From Azospirillum griseum (GTDB lineage: Bacteria > Pseudomonadota > Alphaproteobacteria > Azospirillales > Azospirillaceae), in assembly GCF_003966125.1 (NCBI RefSeq), contig NZ_RXMA01000035.1, forward strand, positions 1-40,016: a DNA stretch of 40,016 bases. The letters run 5' to 3'. Below, piece by piece: positions 1 to 7,547 of this stretch. Both the position numbers and the translations under genes were made by a program. Position 1 is the stretch's first letter; each line of letters starts with the position of its first letter. A model generated the notes under the pieces. It searched no databases and was not told the DNA's origin. It saw only the letters and a program-made list of their open reading frames with translations.

Positions 1-190
1 CGACCAGGCGCAGACGGTTGCGGAAATCGGTCGAACGCAGGTTGGAGTCCTTGTCCTGACCAACGATGCCGGCCTCGAAATAGGCGTCACCGCCGATGGT
101 CATGTCGAACTTCGATTTCGACTGCGCAAACGCCGAACCCGACGCGAGCGCGACGGCGGCAACACCAACCATAAGAGCAATGCGTGACAT
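1..190 (-). CDS. Outer-membrane porin, N-terminal part (runs off left edge)
   Basis: The reading frame starts at an ATG whose complement is 188-190 and continues past the left edge, so only about 63 residues are visible. They begin with a signal peptide (MSRIALMVGVAAVALASGSAFA, cleavage after AFA), followed by a stretch with the FDMTIGGDAYFEAG pattern typical of the first beta-strand of general porins in Rhodospirillales. A strong ribosome site (GGAGG) precedes the ATG. It lies downstream of, and in the same direction as, the sugar-binding protein gene, 276 bp away, so it may serve sugar entry. It is not obviously OprB. Substrate cannot be judged from the fragment. Confidence 0.85.
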   Translation of the reverse strand, partial: MSRIALMVGVAAVALASGSAFAQSKSKFDMTIGGDAYFEAGIVGQDKDSNLRSTDFRNRLRLV

Positions 191-405
191 TGGTATTTTC
201 CTCCAGACATGGCGGATGGGCCGCCCCGTCCGTGGCCCTTGTCGGGCCACTGGCGTTCCTGATGCCCGCGCGCGCAAACCAGCGGACCGTTGAGCGTGGG
301 CGATGAAACGAAGCGGGGCTTGGCCCGTGGGGAAAGGCCGAACCGGCGGAACCAGCCCGACCCGTGGCGGTCGCGCGCGGGAAGGCCGCGCGCGCCGTCC
401 GTGAT

Positions 406-445
406 CCGCCCGTCCCACCGGTCAACCAACCGACGGGACGGGCGG
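406..445 (-). other. Strong intercistronic hairpin after the sugar-binding protein gene
   Basis: An 11-bp perfect inverted repeat (CCGCCCGTCCC at 406-416 and GGGACGGGCGG at 435-445) lies about 20 bp past the stop codon of the binding-protein gene. Neither strand has a T-run next to it, so it is a weak candidate for intrinsic termination. It is better read as an mRNA 3'-end stabiliser or partial attenuator between the highly expressed binding protein and the porin. The rest of 191-466 shows no gene. Confidence 0.6.
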
Positions 446-466
446 AAATCCGGTCCTGAGGGGGTC

Positions 467-1735
467 TTACTTGGCCAGATCGACGGCTTCGGCCAGCTTC
501 TTGACCGCGTCCTGCGAGGTCATGGTGGAGTTGAAGTGCGAGGTCACAACGTCGAGGAACGCGCCGCGCACCGCACCCGGAACCGCCATTTCGTGGGCCA
601 TCGACGGGACCAGACCGTTGCCGGACACCGCCGACTTCAGATCGTCCATCGACTTGACGGCGCATTCGTCGAACTTGTCGCGCGCCATGTCCTGGCGGGC
701 GGGGATCGACCCCTTCAGCACGTTGAAGGTTTCCTGGAACTTCTGGCCCAGGATCAGCTTGGCCAACAGGGCTTGACCGGCGCTGCGGTCGGCGTTGCCC
801 GACTTGAACATGACGAAGCTGTCGGAGTTGACGATGTAGCCCGCCTGACCCGGAATTTGGGCGCAGACGAAATCCTTGCCCGACACCTTGCCAGCGGCCA
901 GCAGCTCGCCCTTGGCCCAGTCGCCCATGATCTGCATGCCGGCCTGGCCGTTCATGAGCAGGGCGGCGGCGCGGTTCCACTCGCGACCGGGGAAGCCATC
1001 GTCGATGTAGCCGCGCAGCTTGCGCATCTGGTCGAACACCTTGACCATCGTGTCGCTGGTCAGGGCCTTCTTGTCCAGCTCGACCAGAGCCTTGCGGTAG
1101 AAGTCGGGGCCGCCCAGGCCCAGCACGACGTTTTCAAACAGGGTGGCGTCCTGCCAGGGCTGGCCGCCATGGGCCAGCGGGATGATGCCCGCCGCCTTCA
1201 GCTTGTCGGCCACGGCGTTGAACTCGTCCCAGGTTTTGGGCGCGGTGACGCCGACCTTGGCGAACACCTGCGGGTTGATCCACAGCCAGTTGACGCGGTG
1301 GATGTTCACCGGCACGGCGACGTAATGGCCCTTGTAGCGGATGACGTCGAGAATCAGCGGCGGCAGAACCTTTTCCCAGCCTTCGGCCTTGGCGACGTCG
1401 TCCAGGTTGGCCAGCTTGTCCTGCGCGGCCCAATCCTTGATGTTCGGCCCCTTCAACTGCACGGCGTTGGGCGGATCGCCCGCCAGCACGCGGGAGCGCA
1501 GGACGGTGCTGGCCGCGTCGCCGCCACCACCGGCCACCGGCGCGTCCATCCATTTGCCGCCCACCGCTTCGAAATCCTGACGCAGGGCACCGGCGGCCTT
1601 CGATTCACCACCGGAGGTCCAATAATGCAGAACCTCGACGGTCGGCTCGGCCTTGGCCGGAGCGCTCAACAGGCCACAGGCCAGCACGGTGGCCAGCGCG
1701 GTCATCGCAACTTGCGGCGTACGCAGAAAGCGCAT
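467..1735 (-). CDS. Periplasmic glucose/mannose-type ABC sugar-binding protein (GtsA-like)
   Basis: This 422-residue protein has a Sec signal peptide (MRFLRTPQVAMTALATVLAC...PAKA) and the fold-defining pattern of the CUT1/SBP_bac family. Segments close to Pseudomonas GtsA include VEVLHYWTSGGE, PVAGGGGDAA, AHGGQPWQDATLF and MGDWAKGE. GtsA binds glucose or mannose in the periplasm and hands it to a GtsBC-GtsD importer. The start at 1735 was chosen because the signal peptide begins there and GGGGAA precedes it; an upstream extension to 1867 is possible but adds no signal-like sequence. No permease or ATPase gene follows; the next gene leftward is a porin. The divergent two-component system resembles GltR/GtrS, which supports a sugar role. 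Sugar identity is inferred from similarity. Confidence 0.88.
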   Translation of the reverse strand: MRFLRTPQVAMTALATVLACGLLSAPAKAEPTVEVLHYWTSGGESKAAGALRQDFEAVGGKWMDAPVAGGGGDAASTVLRSRVLAGDPPNAVQLKGPNIKDWAAQDKLANLDDVAKAEGWEKVLPPLILDVIRYKGHYVAVPVNIHRVNWLWINPQVFAKVGVTAPKTWDEFNAVADKLKAAGIIPLAHGGQPWQDATLFENVVLGLGGPDFYRKALVELDKKALTSDTMVKVFDQMRKLRGYIDDGFPGREWNRAAALLMNGQAGMQIMGDWAKGELLAAGKVSGKDFVCAQIPGQAGYIVNSDSFVMFKSGNADRSAGQALLAKLILGQKFQETFNVLKGSIPARQDMARDKFDECAVKSMDDLKSAVSGNGLVPSMAHEMAVPGAVRGAFLDVVTSHFNSTMTSQDAVKKLAEAVDLAK

Positions 1736-2049
1736 TTTGGACGTTCCCCCTAAACATGTTTGGTTGGGTGTGCGCCGGTTCGGTGGCTTTTTGGTGGCGT
1801 TCGGCCCGATCACCGGTGCGGCGCTTGGGGCAAACTCTAACCGCTGGGCCGTTCGATGCACGGACAATTTGGTAACAGTGCCTTTTCACCAAAGCGCCGC
1901 TGTTACACAGCCGTTACAAAGCGGTGGGCGCGGTCGAAGCGGTCGGCGGCCTATGATCGCCCTCGCGGATGATCGGCGGGACGCGCTACACTTCCCCCGA
2001 TCCCCGCCGCCCGGCCCCGCCGGGCACGACCGCAGACAGACCGAGACCC
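1736..2049. promoter_or_regulatory. Divergent control region between sugar-binding protein and response regulator
   Basis: This 314-bp non-coding stretch separates two divergent transcription units. It holds a direct repeat GTTACA at 1902-1907 and 1913-1918 (11-bp period), an inverted partner GTAAC at 1872-1876, and the inverted pair TTTGGT (1868-1873) / ACCAAA (1888-1893). Tandem half-sites one helical turn apart are the usual binding pattern of OmpR-family regulators such as the one encoded next door. Assignment as that regulator's site is inference. No gene is seen here. Confidence 0.45.
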
Positions 2050-2799
2050 ATGGAACGCGCACGCCATCTGTTGATCGTGGACGACGACCCCGAGATCCGC
2101 GACATGCTTTATGATTTCATGGTGAAAAGCGGTTTCCGCGTGTCCACCGCCGGGGACGGGCGGGAGATGGCGAAGGTGCTGGCGCAATGGCCGGTCGATC
2201 TCATCATCCTGGATCTGATGCTGCCGGGGGAGGATGGGACCAGCCTGTGCCGCTCCCTGCGCGCCAAATCCACCACCCCGGTCATCATGCTGACCGCCAT
2301 GGGCGGGGAGGTGGACCGCATCGTCGGGCTGGAGGTGGGGGCCGACGATTACATCATGAAGCCGTTCAGCCCGCGCGAGTTGCTGGCCCGCGTGCGCGCC
2401 ATCCTGCGCCGCTGCGGCAGCGTCGAACCGCCCAAGGAACGCCCGCGCGTGCTGGGCTTTGCCGGATGGTCGCTCGACCAGGGGCGGCGGGAGCTGCGCA
2501 CACCCGACAATGTGGTCGTCCATCTCAGCCATGGCGAATACGCCCTGTTGCTGACCTTGCTGGAACGGGCGCAGCAGGTGGTGGAGCGCACCGAATTGCT
2601 GGAAAAGCATCGCGGCGACACCTCCATCCCCTTCGACCGCAGCATCGACATCCAGGTCAGCCGCCTGCGCCGCAAGCTGGAGGAGGGGCCGAGCGGCCAG
2701 AGCCTGATCAAGACCGTGCGCGGCATCGGCTATCAATTCACCGCCGCCGTGGCCGATCTGGGCGAGTCCGGTGCGGCGATTGTCCGCAACGCCGGTTGA
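2050..2799 (+). CDS. OmpR-family response regulator (GltR-like)
   Basis: The 249-residue protein has an N-terminal receiver domain (about 5-118) with acidic pocket D11/D12, phospho-acceptor D55 in LIILDLMLPGEDG, and conserved K104 in DDYIMKPF. A C-terminal winged-helix DNA-binding domain (about 135-235) contains VSRLRRKLE and IKTVRGIGYQF. It would bind DNA when phosphorylated by the kinase encoded 15 bp downstream. The start MERARHLLIVDD was preferred over an upstream in-frame ATG at 1969 because receiver domains begin this way. Context beside a GtsA-like gene suggests control of sugar uptake, as for GltR in Pseudomonas; this is inferred. Confidence 0.9.
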   Translation: MERARHLLIVDDDPEIRDMLYDFMVKSGFRVSTAGDGREMAKVLAQWPVDLIILDLMLPGEDGTSLCRSLRAKSTTPVIMLTAMGGEVDRIVGLEVGADDYIMKPFSPRELLARVRAILRRCGSVEPPKERPRVLGFAGWSLDQGRRELRTPDNVVVHLSHGEYALLLTLLERAQQVVERTELLEKHRGDTSIPFDRSIDIQVSRLRRKLEEGPSGQSLIKTVRGIGYQFTAAVADLGESGAAIVRNAG

Positions 2800-2814
2800 C
2801 GGCGCGCGCGACGG

Positions 2815-4326
2815 ATGGCGTTCGACCCGCCCGTGATGGAGGATCTGCGCCGCCGCCTGCGGTCGGCCCGGCTGCGCCACCGCATCCTGCTGGCCTTTGC
2901 CCTGCTGCTGCTGCTGACCCATGGTGCCGCCCTGCTCATCAACCGGCTGCTCGACGACCGCGCCCAGGATCTGTTGACCGCCCACCGGCTGGGACCGGCG
3001 ATGGCGGCGGCGGTGGAGGCGGCGGACCGCGCCCTGTCGGACGGTGTGCCCGCCGGGCCGGATTTGGCCATTCACCAGACCGCGAAGTTTGATTCCGCCG
3101 ATCTGCTGGTGCAGTGGCGGCCCCCCGGCTCGCCACCCTTGCCGACCGGCTGGGCGCTGACCCCGGTGCCGCAGGCCCCGCGCCCGCTGCTGGTCGCCGC
3201 CGAACGGGCGATGCCGCCGCCCCACCCGGTTCCGTCCACCACCCTCGCGCTCGCCCTGTCGGCCCTGTCGGAGCAGTTGGCGGCGCAGTTGCGCGACGCG
3301 CGGGTCTACGCGCCGCTTGGAGGTGGGGACGGTGGGGCGGTGGCGGACGCCGGATGGTTGGAGTTTTCCAGCCACCGCCATTGGCGGGCGCGCACCACCC
3401 CGTTCGGCCTGCTGATGGGCGGGGTGACGGCGGTCGGGCTGGCGGTGGCGCTGCTGCTGTGGCTGACCGGCCGTCTGGTCCACCCGCTGGAGGCGTTGGC
3501 GGCGCAGGCAACCCGCCCCGACGACCGCCTGCACCCCCGCCCCCTGCCGGAGGACGGGCCGGAGGAGGTCGCCGCCATCGCCCGCGCCTTCAACCGCACG
3601 CGCGGCGTGCTGCGCGACATGATGGAGGGGCGCACCCATCTGTTGGCGGCGATCAGCCACGATCTGCGCACCCCGGCCACCCGGCTGCGGCTGCGCGCCG
3701 AATATGTGGAGGATGAGACCCTGCGGGCCAAGATGATGGCCGACATCGACGAAATGGCGGCGATGGTCACGGCGACGCTGGAGTTTCTCAGCGACGATGT
3801 GCTGCGCGAGGATGTCGAGGTCGTCGCCTTCGCCAGCCTGCTGCAAAGCCTGTGCGACGATTACGCCGACACCGGTTCGCCGGTTTCCTACCAGGAGCCG
3901 CCACCGCTGCAATTCACCGCCGTCCGCACCATTTTCGGCGGCGGCGGTCCCACCCCCGACCGTTTCGACCAACCGCGCCCGCTGCGCCTGTCGGGCCGCC
4001 CGTCCAGCCTGCGCCGCGCCTTTGCCAACCTGATCGACAACGCGCTGAAATACGGCGGGCGGGCCTATGTCAGCGTGGACGCCGACAGCGCCGAGATCAT
4101 CGTCGATGTCTGCGACGACGGTCCCGGCATCCCGGAGTCCGAATTGCAGAACGTCTTCAAACCCTTCGTCCGGCTGGAAGGCTCCCGCAACCGCAAGACC
4201 GGCGGCAGCGGGTTGGGCCTGTCCATCGTCAAATCCATCATCGAGGCGCACCAGGGCCGGATCGAGCTGTCCAACCGCCCCGACGGCGGCCTGCGCGTGC
4301 GGGTGACGCTGCCCCGGATGCTGTGA
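2815..4326 (+). CDS. Sensor histidine kinase, partner of the OmpR-type regulator (GtrS-like)
   Basis: This 503-residue inner-membrane kinase has a first transmembrane segment near residues 22-42 (ILLAFALLLLLTHGAALLI), a periplasmic sensor region, and a second membrane segment near 195-220. Then come a HAMP domain (LTGRLVHPLEAL), an H-box with the phosphorylated histidine in AAISHDLRTPATRLRLR, and a HATPase domain. The HATPase shows an N-box (NLIDNALKYGG), G1 box (DDGPGIPE) and G2 box (GGSGLGLSIVKS). It probably senses a periplasmic sugar or derivative and phosphorylates the regulator just upstream. The start at 2815 has a poor ribosome site; an ATG at 2836 is the alternative. The gene ends 6 bp from the convergent acyltransferase gene. 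Confidence 0.9.
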   Translation: MAFDPPVMEDLRRRLRSARLRHRILLAFALLLLLTHGAALLINRLLDDRAQDLLTAHRLGPAMAAAVEAADRALSDGVPAGPDLAIHQTAKFDSADLLVQWRPPGSPPLPTGWALTPVPQAPRPLLVAAERAMPPPHPVPSTTLALALSALSEQLAAQLRDARVYAPLGGGDGGAVADAGWLEFSSHRHWRARTTPFGLLMGGVTAVGLAVALLLWLTGRLVHPLEALAAQATRPDDRLHPRPLPEDGPEEVAAIARAFNRTRGVLRDMMEGRTHLLAAISHDLRTPATRLRLRAEYVEDETLRAKMMADIDEMAAMVTATLEFLSDDVLREDVEVVAFASLLQSLCDDYADTGSPVSYQEPPPLQFTAVRTIFGGGGPTPDRFDQPRPLRLSGRPSSLRRAFANLIDNALKYGGRAYVSVDADSAEIIVDVCDDGPGIPESELQNVFKPFVRLEGSRNRKTGGSGLGLSIVKSIIEAHQGRIELSNRPDGGLRVRVTLPRML

Positions 4327-4332
4327 TCGTCT

Positions 4333-5499
4333 TCAGGATCGCGATGGCAGCGGGCGCATCCCCATGGCAAAGCGCAAGACGGGACTCCGCACCGCCACCG
4401 CGACGCAGGCCAGTGACAGCGCCAGGGAGGATCCGGTCAACACCACAAAGCGCAGCAGCGCCGGAGCCGTCCAGTCCAGCATCTGGAACCCCAGCGCCAG
4501 AATGATCGTCTGGTGCAGGATGTAGAAGGGCATCACCCCTTCGGCCAGCGCGGCCGTGCGTGGCGAGGGGGCATCGAGATGGCGCTTGGCGAAGCCGACG
4601 ATGGCCACCAGCGCGGCCCAGGTCACGGTTCCCCACACGGCGTGGAACAGCAGGCTGTCCCACCCCAGATCGGGGCGGTAAATGTAATGGTCAAAGCCCG
4701 CGTGCTCGGCGAAGAAGCCCGCCGCCGGGAACACGATGAGGGTCCAGGCCGCCGCCCACCAGCGCACCCGCACCGCCCGTTCGGCAAAGCGGGGATCGGC
4801 GGTCAACCCCGCGCCGTACAGGAAGATCAGGCCCCAGAAAACGAAATCGGCCCAACCGATGTAACCGGGATCGAGCGGGCGGCCCAACGCGCGCTGCACC
4901 ACCAGGGGCAGGGCGGGCAACACGATCCACCACAGCCCCCAGGGGCGATCGGAAAAGCGCCGCAGCGCCCCGCTCCACGCCGGGCGGCGCAACAGGGCGA
5001 AGACCGGGATCGACGACAGCGAAATCAGGAACAGGACGCCCAGGAACCACAGATGCGTTCCCACCGCGCCAAACCAGAAGGGGGAGCGCATCATGGCGGT
5101 GTCGAGCCAGACGCGCGGGAAGTAGTCGGCCAGAAACGCCAGATACCCGCCGGTGTGGCCGGAAAACTGGATCGCCTCCCAATAGCGTTGGGGCGGGATC
5201 AGAACCGGCGCGCACAGCAGGAAGGGGATCAGCAGACGGGTGAAGCGTTCCCGCGTGTAGTCCCCGAAGCTCCGCTTGCGCAGGGCCAACGCCGTTCCCG
5301 CCCCGGCCAGCAGGAAAAACAACGGCATGATCCAGTAATTCATATACACCGTGATCAGGGTGGCGATGAAATGATGATCGGGTGATTTCACATGCCACGG
5401 CAGATCATCGAAAAAATGATTGTTGTGGAACAGGAAGACCGAGAGGATCCCGAACACGCGCAGCGCGTCGAGATAATGCCACCGTGCCGTTGCCGTCAT
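4333..5499 (-). CDS. Acyltransferase-3 family integral membrane protein
   Basis: The 388-residue protein carries the Acyl_transf_3 signature: an N-terminal YLDALRVFGILSVFLFH with the conserved catalytic-type histidine, then about ten hydrophobic helices (for example MPLFFLLAGAGTALAL, LLIPFLLCAPVLI and LWFLGVLFLISLSSIPVFALL). Family members, including OpgC/MdoC-type and O-antigen O-acetylases, transfer acyl groups to surface or periplasmic glycans. No neighbouring glycan gene indicates the acceptor. The gene is convergent with the histidine kinase gene and divergent from adenine deaminase. Confidence 0.85.
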   Translation of the reverse strand: MTATARWHYLDALRVFGILSVFLFHNNHFFDDLPWHVKSPDHHFIATLITVYMNYWIMPLFFLLAGAGTALALRKRSFGDYTRERFTRLLIPFLLCAPVLIPPQRYWEAIQFSGHTGGYLAFLADYFPRVWLDTAMMRSPFWFGAVGTHLWFLGVLFLISLSSIPVFALLRRPAWSGALRRFSDRPWGLWWIVLPALPLVVQRALGRPLDPGYIGWADFVFWGLIFLYGAGLTADPRFAERAVRVRWWAAAWTLIVFPAAGFFAEHAGFDHYIYRPDLGWDSLLFHAVWGTVTWAALVAIVGFAKRHLDAPSPRTAALAEGVMPFYILHQTIILALGFQMLDWTAPALLRFVVLTGSSLALSLACVAVAVRSPVLRFAMGMRPLPSRS

Positions 5500-5684
5500 G
5501 CCCGCCCCGCTGATGATGAAGACGCTGTTTGATCAGCTATCCGCAGGACATTTCATCGCGTCAACACGGTTGTGTCGTTGCACGTTGCGCGTTTCCGGTG
5601 GGCCGCCTTTGCCAAGCGGGCTTGCGCAAGGGCGGGCCGCGCGTCACTTTGCTGCGTACGCACAGGAATGAACGGAGCGGCGCG

Positions 5685-7394
5685 ATGACGGTGGAACGGG
5701 ATGGGCTGAAGACGCGCGTCGGGCAGGCCCTGGGTGAAAGCCGGGCCGATCTGGTCATCAAGAACACGCGCTTTCTCAACGTCGTGACCGGCGAGATTGC
5801 CGAGGGCGACATCGCGCTGTGCGGCGACGTCATCGTCGGCACCTACGAACGTTACGACGGGGTGGAGGAGATCGACGGGCGCGGCCTGACCGTGGTTCCG
5901 GGCTTCATCGACACCCATCTCCATTGCGAATCCACCTGCGTGACGCCGGGCGAGTTCGACCGCTGCGTGCTGCCGCGCGGGACCACCACGGCGATCTGCG
6001 ACCCGCACGAGATCTGCAACGTGCTGGGCGAGGAGGGCTTGCGCTATTTCCTCGACAGCGCGGGCGGCACGGTGCTCGACCTGTTCGTCCAGCTCTCCTC
6101 CTGCGTTCCGGCGACGGAGCTGGAAACCTCCGGCGCGCGGCTGGAGGCCCCCGATCTGGTCCGTCACATGAACCACCCCAAGGTGCTGGGGCTGGCCGAA
6201 TTCATGAATTTCCCCGGCGTCTTCCACAAGGTGGACGGGGTGCTGGACAAGCTGGCGGCGTTCGACGGGCGGCACATCGACGGTCACGCCCCGCTTGTGA
6301 CTGGCAAGGAGCTGAACGCCTATCTGTCCTGCGGCATCCGCAATTGCCACGAAACCACCAGCGCCGCCGAAGCGATGGAAAAGCTGCGCAAGGGCATGCA
6401 GGTGCTGATCCGCGACGGGTCGGTGTCGAAGGACGTGCACGCGCTCGCCCCGGTCATTTCCGCCGAAACCTCCCCCTTCCTGGGCTTTTGCACCGACGAC
6501 CGCAACCCGTTGGACATCGCCGAGGAAGGCCACATGGATCACCTGATCCGCAGCGCCATCCGGCTGGGCGCGCCGGTCGCCCATGTCTACCGCGCGGCCA
6601 CCTGGTCGGCGGCGCGCGGCTTCCGCCTGTTCGACCGGGGGCTGGTGGCGCCGGGCCAGCGCGCCGATCTGGTGCTGCTCGACGACCTGGAGGAGTGCGC
6701 GGTCAACCGCGTCATCCGGGGCGGCCGGGTGGTGACGGCGGACAGCTTCGCCAACCGCCCCAGCGTCGCCCCGGTCGGCCTGGATTCGGTGAAGCTCGAC
6801 CCGGTGGAGGAGGGGGATTTCGCCGTTCCAGCGGGCCAATCGGTGCAATCGGTCATCGGGCTGCTGCCCGGCAAGATCATCACCGAACACCGGCGGATCG
6901 AAATGACGCCGGTCGCGGGCCGTCTGGTCGCCGACCCGGCGCGCGACCTGTTGAAAATCTGCGTTTTTGCCCGCCACGGCAGCAACCGCAACATCGGGCG
7001 CGGCTTCGTCCAGGGCTTCGGCTTCGCCGAGGGAGCCTTGGCCTCGTCCGTCGGCCACGACAGCCACAATCTGTGCGTCGTCGGCTCCAACGACGCCGAC
7101 ATGGCCATCGCCATCAACCGGCTGATCGCGCTGCAAGGCGGCTTCGTCGCCGTGCGCAACGGTCGGATCGTTGGCGAACTGGCCCTGCCGCTGGCCGGTC
7201 TGATGAGTCTGGAGCCGTTCGAAACGGTGGAACACAAGCTGCGGGCCTTGCGCGCCGGGGTCCGCGCCATGGGCTGCCCGCTGGCCGAACCCTTCCTGCA
7301 ACTGGCCTTCCTGCCGCTGCCGGTGATTCCGCACCTGAAGATCACCGACCGGGGCATGGTCGATGTGGACCGGTTCGAACTGATCGCGGCGTGA
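5685..7394 (+). CDS. ade: Adenine deaminase
   Basis: The 569-residue cytoplasmic amidohydrolase converts adenine to hypoxanthine and ammonia in purine salvage and nitrogen recovery. Metal-site motifs are intact: PGFIDTHLHCEST near residue 70-85, TTAICDPHEICNV, DGHAPLVTGKELNAYL, CHETTSAAEA, and FCTDDRNPLDI with the late catalytic Asp. The C-terminal half carries the Ade-specific region (VVGSNDADMAIAINRL and LPLPVIPHLKITDRG). Length matches the family. The ATG at 5685 follows CGGAGCGG and fits the usual N-terminus; an upstream extension exists but shows no homology. No purine riboswitch-like leader is visible in the 185-bp divergent upstream region. Confidence 0.95.
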   Translation: MTVERDGLKTRVGQALGESRADLVIKNTRFLNVVTGEIAEGDIALCGDVIVGTYERYDGVEEIDGRGLTVVPGFIDTHLHCESTCVTPGEFDRCVLPRGTTTAICDPHEICNVLGEEGLRYFLDSAGGTVLDLFVQLSSCVPATELETSGARLEAPDLVRHMNHPKVLGLAEFMNFPGVFHKVDGVLDKLAAFDGRHIDGHAPLVTGKELNAYLSCGIRNCHETTSAAEAMEKLRKGMQVLIRDGSVSKDVHALAPVISAETSPFLGFCTDDRNPLDIAEEGHMDHLIRSAIRLGAPVAHVYRAATWSAARGFRLFDRGLVAPGQRADLVLLDDLEECAVNRVIRGGRVVTADSFANRPSVAPVGLDSVKLDPVEEGDFAVPAGQSVQSVIGLLPGKIITEHRRIEMTPVAGRLVADPARDLLKICVFARHGSNRNIGRGFVQGFGFAEGALASSVGHDSHNLCVVGSNDADMAIAINRLIALQGGFVAVRNGRIVGELALPLAGLMSLEPFETVEHKLRALRAGVRAMGCPLAEPFLQLAFLPLPVIPHLKITDRGMVDVDRFELIAA

Positions 7395-7547
7395 GCGGGC
7401 GGGTTGCCTGATTTTTGGGCGACCGCCTGCGACGTGGGCGATGCTTTGTGGGCAATGGGTGTGACGATGCGCCGGATTGCCCGGCATCGGGCGTTGGCAC
7501 AGGCTTTGCCACGTTAAGGCGTATCTGTCCAACCACGCTGACACCGC

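Noticed and set aside
1951..4251. Minus-strand 766-codon open frame opposite the two-component genes
   Set aside because: The translation is compositional noise, while the plus strand encodes complete receiver, wHTH and kinase motifs.
5500..5684. Possible purine riboswitch before adenine deaminase
   Set aside because: No conserved purine-aptamer core; only ordinary GC-rich imperfect stems are seen.
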